Assembly: GCA_020881915.1 (NCBI GenBank)
Contig: JAJFPB010000013.1
Span: 434,001-498,000 of the forward strand
From: Paramyrothecium sp. XJ0827
Taxonomy: Eukaryota > Ascomycota > Sordariomycetes > Hypocreales > Stachybotryaceae
DNA: 64,000 nucleotides
Direction of reading: 5' to 3'
In this document: positions 20,428 to 32,399 of the stretch, one piece after another
How the letters are laid out: every line of letters starts with the position of its first letter
Numbering within the stretch: position 1 is the stretch's first letter
The notes under the pieces: model-generated
The model's input: only the letters and a program-made list of their open reading frames with translations
Told to the model about the DNA's origin: nothing
Databases searched by the model: none
Made by a program: the position numbers and the translations under genes

Positions 20428-20952
20428 CTACTGGTGCGTTTTCCTCCAACGCCGTAATCGGTCCATCTCCTGTTCATAGGTAACTCGGTTTTGAGGATCC
20501 ATCATTTTTACATACGTTTGAGGCTCACATTGGCAGGGGAATTGGCTGAAGAAAGCTCCATAGCCACCATCAAGGATGTACATTTCCGGGAACTTTAGTA
20601 GCGGATATTGCTCTGCATGAATGGCGCGATCTATCGACCGTATGGCTTTAGCCATCACGAGGCAACGGTATTTGGATTCTTCGCAATGGAATATCAAAAC
20701 GGCACCTTTGCTTGTCGAGCTCATGAATAGCCATTCCTCGATCCTATCCTTCGTTTGCAGATTGTAGTTCACTGCCTTCCCAATGCGACCTCCAAGAAAC
20801 TCATAGTCGAACCGACAATCTATAATGTAGGCTTCTTGAATCACATCCTTATAGTTCCCTCTGATAACATCGTATAGAGTATGGCATGTAACTCGAGGGA
20901 AGATATCGGACCTTTGGTCAAATGGCAAGTGCGGGAGCCTGAGGAGATCCAT
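20428..20952 (-). CDS. Stand-alone Cdc25-like dual-specificity phosphatase domain
   Basis: From the ATG at 20952 the protein has 174 aa. It matches the rhodanese-fold catalytic domain of Cdc25/M-phase inducer phosphatases along most of its length: IIDCRFDYEF, then GGRIGKAVNYN, the active-site loop HCEESKYR (the Cys and Arg of CX5R both present), MAKAIRSIDRAI, YPEMYILDGGY-like spacing and the YVKM segment near the end. Cdc25 enzymes remove inhibitory phosphates from the cyclin-dependent kinase. Usual fungal Cdc25 proteins have several hundred residues before this domain; here there is almost nothing, so regulation by an N-terminal tail is lost unless an upstream exon was missed. Two cyclin genes lie in the same window. 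Function is inferred. Confidence 0.75.
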   Translation of the reverse strand: MDLLRLPHLPFDQRSDIFPRVTCHTLYDVIRGNYKDVIQEAYIIDCRFDYEFLGGRIGKAVNYNLQTKDRIEEWLFMSSTSKGAVLIFHCEESKYRCLVMAKAIRSIDRAIHAEQYPLLKFPEMYILDGGYGAFFSQFPCQCEPQTYVKMMDPQNRVTYEQEMDRLRRWRKTHQ

Positions 20953-20979
20953 GGCACTGACCTCTGTACGAAGACGCAA

Positions 20980-22200
20980 GACGACCAGCTATTAAGGCTA
21001 TGAACCTACCAATGATCGTTCTTCACTCGCGCTTTAGTGTGCTATATTCGCAAAATATGTAAAAGCCCATGTTTCTGTATTTTTGATGAACAGTGTAGGT
21101 GTATAGTGCTGTCCTGTTTCTTCGTTGGTCCCGATCACACATTTAAAAGAGGATTTGCCGCAACTAGCTCTACAGGCCTTGCCCAAGCTATGATTTTTTT
21201 CTCCAGACTCCTCTTCCTTATGGCCCATTTACCTTGGTGCGCGCGATACTCAGTCTTGTATTCGAGTATGCCGCCAACAACGGCACGTCACAACATGGCC
21301 ACACCAACCATCCAGCCAACAATCGTGCGTCCGCTTTTGCCAATTCAGGTGCCCATCTGTCTAAACACGTCCCGCGCTAGCAGCAATAATACCATAACTT
21401 TATGTCGCAGGGGCCGTAGAAATCGAGGTAGTGCACGTGAGTTCTATGGTAGGAACGGTCTTGGATTCCGTAATCGCTATCTCTCCATATTCTTTACGAA
21501 GGAAAAGGCGCATTTCAGAAGCTACTACAATGGGAATAGTAGTAATATAGGCAGTGGCAATACACTATAGCTTGAAAACCCCGAGGTTTGGACTGAGATG
21601 GACTGAAGGCGGAGAACTCAATTCAACAACATGTGAAACCATCATGTCCGGAGGAAATTGCAAAGCTCGTAGCTGCTTACCCTGGATCTGCAGATGAGGC
21701 CTGCACAATTGAGGTATTACAGATGAGAAGGACTAAGTAGTTTGGACCAAGATAGCATCTATATCAATACCCAACCTAATTTATTAATGCCATGTTCGGT
21801 TATAGCACAATCACGCGAGTTATGCATGCGATCACATCCCTACCCCTGTTTATTCGTGACGATCTTCAATTGATTACAGTAAACGATGTATTCTTCTCTT
21901 TTATTACTGGCACCATGCTGGTACTTTGGGAGGGTTCCGGGATTTCGCCCTGCCAGTCCAGAAATAAAAACTTTGACCCCCAAATTGTATTATCGAATTA
22001 ACTCTGGGTACGAGCATTATTGATGTCTTCTTCCATGCCAATCCACGCCATCCCAAACAGACGGTTCTATATTCCATTGAATAGAATTATGTAATGATTT
22101 TATTTCGTATTATTCTCTACTGTTTTCGATTTATCAATCATTAAAAAGGTATATATTCTTCGTCTGCAAGTTCGACCTCGTCACATAACTGCACATAGAC
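20980..22200. other. Stretch without a convincing gene
   Basis: A plus-strand frame at 21037-21570 (177 codons) has biased, repeat-poor composition and overlaps minus-strand frames. I do not consider it real. A TATATATT box near 22150 precedes the next small frame. Confidence 0.35.
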
Positions 22201-22482
22201 ATGACTCAAGCGGACAATCTCAAATCTGCCGGCAAGCTCCTTCTCTTCGCTATTGTTCTCCGTATCATGGAGTCTTTCCTTCGCAAGGCTCTCACCCTTA
22301 TCCAATTGGCTCTAGTCCTCTTATCAGTTGCTGCAATGGCGCCACACGCCACCAAGATGCACCAAGCTTCACAACATGTTTGCTCCATCTTCGCGCAGGG
22401 CATACCGACAGTTTTAGGGTTCATAGAATTCAAAAGGCTTGTCCTTGCTATTGCAAAAGCATTTTCCCAGGTAGTGGCTTAA
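22201..22482 (+). CDS. Small hydrophobic hypothetical protein (93 aa)
   Basis: The ATG at 22201 is preceded by a TATA box about 50 bp upstream. Most of the protein is hydrophobic or amphipathic helix (residues 12-50 and 68-92). No family is recognised. It is short and could be a chance frame; the clear promoter-like context is the main support. Confidence 0.35.
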   Translation: MTQADNLKSAGKLLLFAIVLRIMESFLRKALTLIQLALVLLSVAAMAPHATKMHQASQHVCSIFAQGIPTVLGFIEFKRLVLAIAKAFSQVVA

Positions 22483-22746
22483 ATGGCAGCATTTGTATCG
22501 AAACAATGAAAGGGGGCCCCTTGGTGTGGTCTTCGAGCCGCGCGACGAGCTGCAATTTTGAAATCAATTGATGTTTCGTCAACTATTGCAATGATAAGCA
22601 CCTTTAGTGATGCATTAAGACCGGAACGTATTGCTAGATGTATGACCTGTATCTCTGCAACTTGTGCCGCACAACTTAATAGTCTAAGTCCGATACTAAC
22701 TCTGGCCTGAAAGTACCAGCAAAGTCAGCAAACATTTCCCAGGCAC

Positions 22747-23591
22747 TCAGGTGTTCATTGATGAAGTTTGATTACCTATGATTTGCTGCGTAATGTGAGG
22801 GGGGGAGGCACCAGTGTCGTCTTGGCCGCCAATGATGCCACCGAAGAGGGGCATCAAAGCGCTGAAGTCTGTAATGCCCTCTAGAATGGTGACGAGAGAA
22901 ATTCGTTGGACCATACGTCGAATTTCTCGGCCTCGTTGAATAGTGCTGAGAGCCACGCGACCTTGGCCGCCTGTCTTTGCAGGGAAGATCTATCACAGGA
23001 TTTAGAAGGACATACTTGCACAGCATACCGAATTCGGCAGCCTTACCATCCGGGGTCCTCTTGGCCGGCTCGAGCTCAAGTTTCATGTTGAGTGCTTCAA
23101 TTTCAGTGTCCTGCAACTGCTTAAGGATGGCGTCGGCATCAGCAGTTTTTCCTAGATTAATGAAGCCGTAACCGCCACTTGGATATAGGCAGCATCCATC
23201 GATGGGCAGTTTGTGATGTTTCAAGAAATCCATGAGAGCGTTCTCGGCATAGCGCTTGCCAAGATGTTTTGGGACGCCACGAATGTATAGCGAGCGATTT
23301 GGTGTCGACATGCTGTGTTGTTAAGTCAGTGAACGGAAACAAGTAGCGGTTTTGCATCATCAATCTTACTATGCGCTTCTGTCCGCAGATACAGGAGAGC
23401 ATTTTTCTACGCTCGGGGTAATCTCGCCGTCGGATATGCCTTAAATGTTTGGTTAGTGCTGGACAGATTGCTGCAGCGGTGTTTTGCTCAAACAGACTGT
23501 CGCTTTGTAATTGGGTCATTTCAACGTCCTGAAGCGGACTCTGAACTGCATTCTCATGGTCGTAACACTCATAATCCATCTCTAAATCCAT
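22747..23591 (-). CDS. RRM-domain RNA-binding protein, four exons
   Basis: Exons on the minus strand are 23591-23498, 23439-23370, 23312-23029 and 22970-22747. The three introns are 58, 57 and 58 nt, each with GT..AG ends, and all phases agree, giving 223 aa. The RRM lies at about residues 60-135: RNP2-like LYIRGVP, RNP1-like GGYGFINL, and a final strand with LELEP. Residues after it are Gly/Gln-containing and less ordered. The N-terminus is acidic. RRM proteins bind single-stranded RNA; the target is unknown. The last codons are followed by another possible intron starting at a GTAATC site, so the C-terminus may differ by a few residues. Confidence 0.75.
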
Positions 23592-26318
23592 TGTGCCGAC
23601 TATGGCTACGACTAGCGACTGGAATGGCCCAGTGAGAGCGGCAGGCTCTGTAATTAGTCTTTGACTTACATATAGGAGAAAAACTCTACAAAGATTAACG
23701 TAGGACTCTCTCAAGTAAGAGAAGGACCGTTGTTACATGTCAATAGACCCACATGAGCGGTGCATGATGGCAAATTATGTGAACAGGTGCTTCTTTCTAT
23801 AGTCAGACAATTGCTTAGTGATAACAGAGTCATGAGTTCTTACGTAAATGGAAGTTCCTACCGCACTGGTTCCCAGCGTAAAACAACATTTCGTTGACGT
23901 GCCTTGGGTAAAGAGTGTCGCGAGGATCTCTGGCTAAGCGCAGCCGAAAGCGTGGCCTACGTGTTTCCATACGTACAGTAAAACAATGGGCAAAACAAGC
24001 GACGTCCTTTGAGCAGAAGATGTTGCCGGAAAAATTGGCAAGGTAAAGTTACATGCACGCTATCGGGAACCAGGATTTGATGCGTAGTCACTTGATTTCC
24101 TGCCGGGCTAAAATCTGCAGCTCAATTCGAGCTGATGTTGTGCTGATTGTCACGCAAAGAGTTTGCTGCTGAAGCAAATCAGAGCGACATTCCCAAAGCC
24201 CATTGCCCTGTCACGCAATCCCAAATGTCTGTCGAGGTCGCTGAATATCCATCCTGTCGTTCAGTAGCCCTCTTTTGGATCTGGCGGTTCTGCTGCTGCA
24301 AGGCAAGGACTTGTCTTCTCAATCGTGATATCTCCTTCTCACCACTATGGATGATGGATTCGAGTGTATTAATGGTGGATTGGCAGGAGCAGCGTGGATT
24401 TTTCGTATCCTGTCGCCCCCAAATCGTAGATTGACGCGGGTACATGCTGGATATGTGTCTCGTTAGATACCTTCTTTGACTTGAGGCGCCCTTAATCTAG
24501 AACAATTCTGGTTTAGGCCAAGTTCTCGCAGTACTTAGATGATCAGGAAATCATCGATTGGGTTCTTTATACGATTTTGATTACGGCGTCCTTGACGGCG
24601 AAGCCTCTTCAAGGAGACATCTCGACGACGGCAAAATCTTTCACGCTTGAACTATAGAAACCGTCTCCCGGACCGGGCCCAAGTCGATCCACAACTGACG
24701 CGAACTATGGCATTCACACACGAGAGTACCGAAATTGTGGAGGCTCTTGAGTCAGATTCGATTGGCTTTGGAGCTGAAATATAGTACGGGTCTTGTGATT
24801 CAATGCTTTCCGCGCCATGTACGCCCGTTGTGGGCCTTGCCCGCTCGAGTGAGGCTTAAAAGCTTCACCATTATGATAGTGTGTTTGAGGACATCATCCC
24901 ACCCCCCATCAGGTTCACGCAGTCTGCTCTCGGCTTGGGCCGTGCGGAAAGATGCCGACAAAGTAAAATAGCGGCGAAGGTGGATGTGTGTGAGGATCTG
25001 CTCGCTTTCATTCACACGAGCGCTGATCCACGTAGTCTGCTGTATCATATCCACAACGCTCCACCGAAGGTCTATGTAGTTTCCTTGTTATCTGTTTCAG
25101 TTTGATTCTGCGCATCTGGATGAACGATCTGTAGTTGGCCGGTTACGGCGGCTAATTGAACTAAACTTGTTCCGGTACAGATATTGTAATAATCGTGGTA
25201 TTTGCCGGTCGACAGCGACACGGAATTCCTTGACGGAGGGAGCCCAGATTACTTGAGGGAACGGGGTTTCATAAAACAACCTTCTTACTTCTGACAAGCG
25301 CCAGCCCCGGACTTTGCTCGACTTCTCAAATTGAAGAAAGAATGCAATGAGCACAGGCGTGTTATCAACTCTCTCCTGAGGATGGTCTAACCTACCCTGC
25401 CTACTACCTTATGCATGAGGTGGCTTCGGAGACACTAGCGATGACCCTGTACCTTGCCAAGCTAATTTTGGAATGGCATTGTAACAAAGGGCGCGGGTTG
25501 TCAGGTAGTGTGGTCTGGCCTCGCATCGACCGAACAACGCGATGAGCTGAGGATGTGCCAATACTAGTACACACAGACCATACACGGACACCAACAACAC
25601 TATACTAAGGTGTTGTCGATTAACTATGGAGGTCGGTACATCCCTACGACCAGGGAACAGTAGTGAAAAGGTCCAAGTCATCCTCGGCAAGACTAACACG
25701 GAAAGGCTTCCCGTATACAAAGTACCGGTATGGTCCTGGCTATGGTCGCTATTACGGGAACAACCACGGGAGCGGAAATATTTTTGTGCAACACATGGAG
25801 GAAAACTTTTCACAATATAGTATTTGGGAGAACTTTGTTTAATTTTTTTACTTCGTTTACATTTTGCAAGGTTCGCGCTTCAGGTGCATTACAGTTCGAC
25901 ATACAGTGGCAAAGTGGTCGGTTCTTGATGATTGGCGGGATTTTTCAAATATGCTCGTGAATACGGTGTGGGCCATACACTACCATCATCCGATCCAAAG
26001 GAGTCACACAGCCCGAGAATAGGAGAGGATACTAGTACAGTTGTAACTCAGTGGTGTGAACCTCAGACCAAGTGGCATTGTGATCTGCATGTGATGGTCC
26101 ACAAGCGCTTCTATATGGTCGCAGTGCCCTGAAGCGAGTATGGTTGACGGCGACATTTTTCAGTTCAAAATGCAAGTACTAAAACGGCTCGAGGCGCACA
26201 CTTTATGAGCAGGAAAAACAGACAAGCAGAACTCTCTTTCTCGTCCTGTCGTGTACTGTCTCGTAGCTGACTCTTACGTTGACAAGCACCCATCTGTCGA
26301 CCTACGACATTAGGCAAT
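23592..26318. other. Long gene-poor stretch (2.7 kb)
   Basis: Only short, unrelated frames. The most protein-like is a minus-strand frame at 24179-24445 with a coiled-coil-like segment (residues about 30-60), too weak to call. TACCGGTA occurs at 25723-25730. Confidence 0.4.
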
Positions 26319-28185
26319 ATGGGGTTCTTTGACGACACTGATTCAGACTCTCATGGTTCCCATCAGAAGGAGTCACCAGCTACTATAGAGGTATCTTCTG
26401 GAACCCAGTCACCTCCGGAGACTGAATTGCCTTCCCGGATGGAGTCCCTGCCGGTGATAAACACATGGAAATGGAAAGCGACCCTTGCGATTATCAACCT
26501 TACATCTCTTATTAACGGTAAGCCTGATCCAACAATTGGATCTTGTGTGCCCCAATTGTGAACGGAGCTCTTTAACACAATTAGGATTTGATGTTAGCAA
26601 TATCGCCAATATCCAGCCGCAACTCTACGAAGCTTTTGGGCATATTGAATTGCTTCCATGGATCAGCCTGTCATACTCGCTTGCAAATTTTGCTACACTT
26701 CCGCTCGCGCGGCGAGTCGTAGATTGTTTCTGCATGAAGCACATATACGTTGCGAGCATCGCGATTTTCCTTTCCGGGGCCGCAATCGCAGGCTCTGCAA
26801 CGTCCATGTCAATGCTCATTTCCGGCCGAGTGATCATGGGGATCGGAGGTTCTATATGCCAGCATTGGCGAGCGCTTCCTTTTTCGGTTGCTTTTCTGTC
26901 CGCATCTTTCTTGAGATGCTTGGACGCAAGCCGCAGTGTGAAATGCTAACGGTACATGTAGTGCTACGTCCTACATTGCACTCTTCGCGCCTAAAGCCAA
27001 AGTGCCGCCACTCTACGGTATTCTGAGCATAGTATGGGCCCTGGGTTTGGTCGTAGGAGGTCCTATCGGCAGCGCCCTGGCACAGAACAGCCGCACGACT
27101 TGGCGCTGGGCTTTCTATGTCACTTTGCCCTGGTTGGGATTGGCCTGTGTCCTTGCTCCTTTCTGTGTCCCGGCCGTTGAACCTCGTCTATCGAATACTG
27201 ACTGGAAGAGCCGAGTCATCAGGCTCGATATCGTGGGCACCATTCTCCAAATCGCTTCGATTGTCTTGTTGGCGATCGCTCTCACATTCTCGGGGCCTAT
27301 GTGGAGTTGGACATCTTCTGCATCTATCTGCATATGGACCGTGCTCGCCGTCACCTTGTTCGCCTTCGTGGTTCAGCAGTACGGACCGTGGTGGACGAAG
27401 CCTAAATTCAGGGCATTCCCCATCCATATCTTGGCCCGCGGGGATGTCCTGCCGATATGCATTGCCTCGGGTTGTGCAGGCGCCTCATATGCCGTCACAC
27501 TGTATTATACGCCTCTCTTCTTCGCCTTTGCTCAAGGCTTGGATAGTATGGAGCAAACACTTCGCATTTTGCCCTTTATCGGTTGCTTCATTTTCGCTGT
27601 CGTGGCCACTGTTCTCTGCCTTCGAGTGATTCGACGATGGAATCTGATTTACATCATCGGAGGTGCAGCCACCTTTACAGGTGGAATGGCAATGGCGCAG
27701 ACACTTAGACCAGATGTATCAGAGTCGCAGGTGATGGGACTCTCAGCCCTCACTGGGGCCGGTCTCGGCATGCATTTTCAGCACGGCACGGCAATAGCCA
27801 ATGCCCTGTTCTCGGCACAGAACAGTCTAAAAATAGAGAGCGTTGCGCTCTTCAACATGGCTTTGATGGGCGGAATATCTCTGTCTCTCATGATCTCAGG
27901 TGCCGTCTATGAAAATTATGGCTTCCAGCTTCTCCGAACTGCGTTGGAGCCCTATGGGTTCGAAGAAGCGGATATCAGGAAGCATTGGCAGGTGTCGCGT
28001 CTCCAGTGTGGAGTTCTACGGAGCCCGAAATCAAAGAGTTAGGCATTCAAGCGACATCCGCTACCATTGCGGCTCTGAAATACATTGTCGCATCAAGTGG
28101 CGCCATATGCATGGTTTGTGGTTTATGTATGAGATGGGACAGGATAGATGTTCGACCGCAGAAAGTAGATGAGGAAACTCAGTAG
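26319..28185 (+). pseudogene. MFS transporter (DHA2/14-span-like), frameshifted
   Basis: Exon 1 is 26319-26517 and a 67-nt intron leads to exon 2 at 26585, where the first membrane spans and a GRVIMGIGG motif are seen. The main body continues from about 26962 (YIALFAP, GGPIGSALA, WRWAFYV) through many hydrophobic spans to about 27979. The conserved tail (LAGVASPVWSS, then a last span) continues in another frame up to 28185, so one base is missing at about 27980-27982. The join between exon 2 (near 26848) and the 26962 segment also fails by one base unless a less likely donor is used. MFS proteins of this type export drugs or toxins or move siderophores. As written the gene cannot give a normal protein. 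The breaks could be mutations or base-calling errors. Confidence 0.75.
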
Positions 28186-28676
28186 GACAGATGCTCGGTG
28201 CGGGTTATGCATAGAACTCGGCGTAGCTGTCTCCTTCACCAACACGCGCTGTTGTGTTCGGCACATAACGGGGGGGATTCCAAGTCAAGCAACGGTTCAA
28301 TCAACTAGACCCAAGAGTTCTCAGTGCTAGCTATAGTATGAACCGGAATGGGAATATGTTTGTTTCAATGTGTGTGGATTCCTAACCGGTGACTCTCTGC
28401 ATTACTCTTATGTTTCCTGCACCCCTTCAAAAATGCGAATTCGTGGAAGAAAAGGATCCTCCTTGCAAAAGCTGTAAGTTACCCTAGAACCGTGCGGGGT
28501 GTTTCAGACTTTTAGCCAGTATTCCTCATTCTTCCTTTATTTTTTACACTGCGAAGGACCACCTCCGGACGGGCAGAACTAGCCTAGCCTATAAGCGTTT
28601 CCATCACCCTATAAATAGAAGCCTTGTGGCTAACCTGTCTTCAAAAAGAGAAGAAGGAAAGAACGGTAGTGCAAAC
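28186..28676. other. Intergenic, convergent 3' ends
   Basis: Between two genes that point at each other. No gene is seen. Confidence 0.45.
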
Positions 28677-29987
28677 CTATCCCGACTTTTCCGACATAAT
28701 TACATCAAACATTGTTTCGACGTAAATCTTGTTCCCCCCAGCCTTTTCTTCTCCGTGAAAGTTACCTGTGCTGCAGAGTGCTGAAGCCCCCATTCCCGAA
28801 GTGGGGCCAGGGGTGTAACTGGATATGGACCCGTGGGCCGCTCTAGATTGTTTTTGTCTCCCCTTACAGAGTGACGGAAGGATGGTGAGACACCCAGCAA
28901 TAATGCCCAAGGCTGGTTCCAAAATAGTCCACATGGCAACGTCTCTGTCATGCGAACTGTGAGTGATTCAAGACCAGACAAAACAAGGCAAGAAAAGTCT
29001 TACACAGTCTTGTAAAGAAAATCCTCTCTTATCTCCAACTTGTTAATGTAGAAGATTCGGATAATCATCACCACGCCAGCGCTGTGAACGTCAGCCTCGT
29101 CTCCTCCAGCGGATCGACGACCCGGTACAATGTGCCCCACAGCTGTGAAAGGCTCCCTTTTTGAAGGTCACTTACAAAACACCAAGGCTCATGAGCGCAA
29201 GTATCTTCGCCTTTGTCGACCATGGAATACGCGTATTCCAAAGCGAAACCATGGGGAAGAGAGCCAGAATCCAGTCGCTGAGGGAGGCAATGACGCTGAG
29301 CACGATTGCAGCGCTTGGAACGATGTTGTTAGCACACGCACCTACACTTGCTGGCTCCTCGAACTGCTTCCAGTAATGCTCCGGCGGGGAGCATTGGAAG
29401 AGGCTAGCGAAAAAGAAAAATGTCGAAGTGCATATGACGATGCCTAGACAAATGTAAAGTAACGTCTTGTACAGCGCACGACGGCGAGCCCTGTCATAGA
29501 TACGGAGAAGCATGAGACCGACGGAGAGTCGCACGGTAATACAAAGTAGAGCGTAGATCAGTTCCCCGAAATACCAGGCTTGGAATCCCACGATGATCTG
29601 TTGCCGACTCAATTCTGAAGTATGCTGCCCAAGACCGCCCTCGATGAGACCACGGAGGACGAAGACTGACTGAGCAGTATACAGCAACTGAGATGGTGTT
29701 AGCTACGTTCTAAATTCCGCCTCAAGGTCAAAGGACAAGTCTGCACTTAGGTCCTGATGGAGGCAATGGTGAGGACGATGATGTGAGGACATATCATCTC
29801 CCTCACCCATAATGGCTGGGGACAAACATACCACAGAGACGTACATGTAGGTATCATTCCACTCATGAGTTTTCATAATCACGGTCCTCGTATATAACTG
29901 CAGGCCAGCTGTGAGATAGACAAGACTTACACAACAGACTTGAATGACGAAGAGCTTGACTCCTTTTTCACTCGTGTTGAACTCCAT
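28677..29987 (-). CDS. Fungal rhodopsin-like (PTH11-related) integral membrane protein
   Basis: Exons on the minus strand are 29987-29832, 29687-29176, 29081-29004 and 28944-28677. The introns are 144, 94 and 59 nt and every phase agrees, giving 337 aa. About seven hydrophobic spans are visible, in an order typical of the large fungal family with a rhodopsin-like fold: a YTRT-type motif in the first cytoplasmic loop, a long loop with GGLGQH, a span containing LRIYDRARRR at its end, a Cys-bearing loop (QCSPPEHYW) and the final span WTILEPALGIIAGC. The tail is Ser/Gly-rich. Members are orphan receptors or sensors in the plasma membrane and are highly expanded in filamentous ascomycetes. Confidence 0.82.
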
Positions 29988-31499
29988 CTGTGCGCCTTTG
30001 TATGGGTACTATGGGGAAAACACAGAGTTTCTGCCTTTGAAGCCCTCTATCTTGAAATGATAGCACTGGTATAACACGGTATGGTGTAGAGCCCTATCCA
30101 GGATATAAGGTTCGTCGACTACGGCCTCCTATATGCACTGTAGGATATCTCAAGAGAAGGACGTGATTTGTGTCTGAATAATCCCAACGGGCTTCTCGTA
30201 TCGATTGGCAGGCTATATACGCAGCTTGTGAATGAAAGGACCTCATACAGGTGAACGCTAAGTTAGTCAATGTGAATCAGGTGTGGCTCTATCTTAACAT
30301 TAGTCACACAAGGTCTCGGGCTGAGGAAAATGTGAGTGTGGACGGCCGCTTGAAAGCGACCAAGCACTAAACCACAGCTGAGGTGAGTTCTGCACAACTG
30401 CCAAAGTCTTCGACTTTACATATCCCGATAAGCTGAATACATCAATTATTTCCAGTTTTCTTTTTTATTCTTTATATGTTTTATCTTATCAGTAGCTTCA
30501 TTTCAAAATGCATTCAGTCATTCAATTTGGCGGGAGAAAGACTCAGTAGGTCGGGGCTGTACTAGCGTTGAAACCTTCAATTCGATCCTGTACTCCTGCT
30601 ACTTGGCTTGCGCGTCTTAGATCTCAATAGGTGATGGTCTGCATCTCTTGCGTAGCTCGTACCTGGACTGGCCACGGACGGAGAAGTTGTGCCTGTGTGG
30701 GTCCTCTTGGCGTGTAGAGCCACGCATGGCCCGGTGGTCCCTTTCTCTTGTAGCTCTTTTTCTTGCAGTCTTGACGCCTGGTCCAACAAGAACGTACGTA
30801 AACCAAAAGGCCGCTGAGACATACAAAAAAATGACAATACTGGCGGGTAACAGGGCCATGCTGACAAGATGGAAAGCATTGGGCAAAGCGCTTTTATTTA
30901 ACTACATCACAAAAGCAATCCCAGGACCATTTCAGTATGGCCCATTCTTTGGAAAGGTCAATCACTCTGATTTTAGCGGTATTGAGCCCATATTAATGAG
31001 TTGCCTTGAAACTGAATGGCCCGTTAAAAATAGAGTCTTCCAGCCCCCTCCCTTTCTCCTTTTTAAAATCATACACTAAAAACATGGCGACTGGCAAAAC
31101 CCACCCTACCAGCATTTCCTTAATAGTTCGGATATACAGGAGGGGATCTCATAATCTAACGGTTTGTTTCTAGATCCAGATTATGAACGCATGAATAATA
31201 GATTGCTAATGTTGATTTACTAACGCGAGGATGTTCTGTGATTCGAAATTAGTTGAACACCGAAGCTATCCTGGTGGAATAACACGACAATCTCCTTGTC
31301 CCAAGCTTGTAAAAGGATATTTAGGATGGCGTATTTTTGAGAATCGTATTTGCGTGGCCAGCTCGTCGAACTTCGGAATCGGAGTCGAGCTGTCTAGCAT
31401 GAAATTTGTGGTCCACATAAAAAATTATGGGTGATGCTCGACATCCAAGCACATATATTACATTCACTTCTCGCAGGTTGTATCACCTTCAACATCGTC
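29988..31499. other. Stretch without a convincing gene (1.5 kb)
   Basis: Short frames overlap on both strands at 30577-31079, with none resembling a known protein. The region from 30430 on is AT-rich. Confidence 0.4.
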
Positions 31500-32399
31500 A
31501 TGCACGCCCAACTCTACACTCTACTACTCATGACAGGTGTTGCTCTTGCGCAGTTTGGTGAGGAATGCGAAGCAGCCGGCGGCGGTCCTTTGATTGCCGG
31601 TACTTGGAATACTTTCTATAACCCTAATGCCAATATGACATGCCGAAAGGCAATCGTAAGTTTTCTTGGAACAAACATTGACAAGGAAATCACTATGGAG
31701 CCAGTCTCATGTAATGAACCTCCTTTGGTCAATCTTACCTTGCCAGTCGATTGTCCGCGCGCTCCGGTCAAGATCTCATGGCTGTGTGACAACACATATC
31801 AAGTAGTCTGCCAAAAGTTCCCCATGTCGAATCAGACAGCCAGCTTGCCGCCACCAGCGACTACGTATGGTTTACAGCAGCAATGCGAGACCCTAGCTCA
31901 CCACTCAGAAATGCCCACCACACTGCCGTTGGCCACTCCTGCAATCCCCTCAAATATTTCTCCCGGCAACAATACACCTTTGAGCTCATCCTCGTCCAAC
32001 AACCATCAAGCAACCCCACCGGCTATCAGCGATCCGACTAACCGCCCTCAATCCGGGTCCGACGCTCAAGCCAATCCCACTGGGACGCCGAACACTACGC
32101 CGAACACTACGCCGAACATTCCGGACGCCAAGGGGACTCTTGACGCGACTGGGGCCACGCTAGTGCCTGGGTCCACTGCGACACCGGCGTTTGCCACACT
32201 GGTCACTTCTGCTTCCGAGGGTAGCACGAACGAAATTTCGACGGAGCTCAGCTCTGCGGCGGACACACCCACAGGCAGTATTGCAGTAATTCAAAGTCTA
32301 GATGCGGCACTCCCAACCCCCATCTCGTCACAGGTGGAGGGGAGTGATAGTGGTCATTCACACGGGGGTGGACCTTGTACTTGTCAGGGAAATGTCTGA
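31500..32399 (+). CDS. Secreted Ser/Thr/Pro-rich protein (299 aa)
   Basis: The open frame reaches back to 31431, but the ATG at 31500 begins a clean signal peptide (about 17 residues, ending ALA before QFG), so I chose it. A Cys-containing N-terminal domain of about 110 residues follows, with at least six Cys and several N-glycosylation sites. The rest is a long Ser/Thr/Pro/Asn-rich stalk that includes the short tandem repeat NTTPNTTPN. The end is His/Gly/Cys-rich, without an obvious GPI site. This looks like a secreted or wall-associated glycoprotein. No enzyme motif is recognised. Confidence 0.65.
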   Translation: MHAQLYTLLLMTGVALAQFGEECEAAGGGPLIAGTWNTFYNPNANMTCRKAIVSFLGTNIDKEITMEPVSCNEPPLVNLTLPVDCPRAPVKISWLCDNTYQVVCQKFPMSNQTASLPPPATTYGLQQQCETLAHHSEMPTTLPLATPAIPSNISPGNNTPLSSSSSNNHQATPPAISDPTNRPQSGSDAQANPTGTPNTTPNTTPNIPDAKGTLDATGATLVPGSTATPAFATLVTSASEGSTNEISTELSSAADTPTGSIAVIQSLDAALPTPISSQVEGSDSGHSHGGGPCTCQGNV

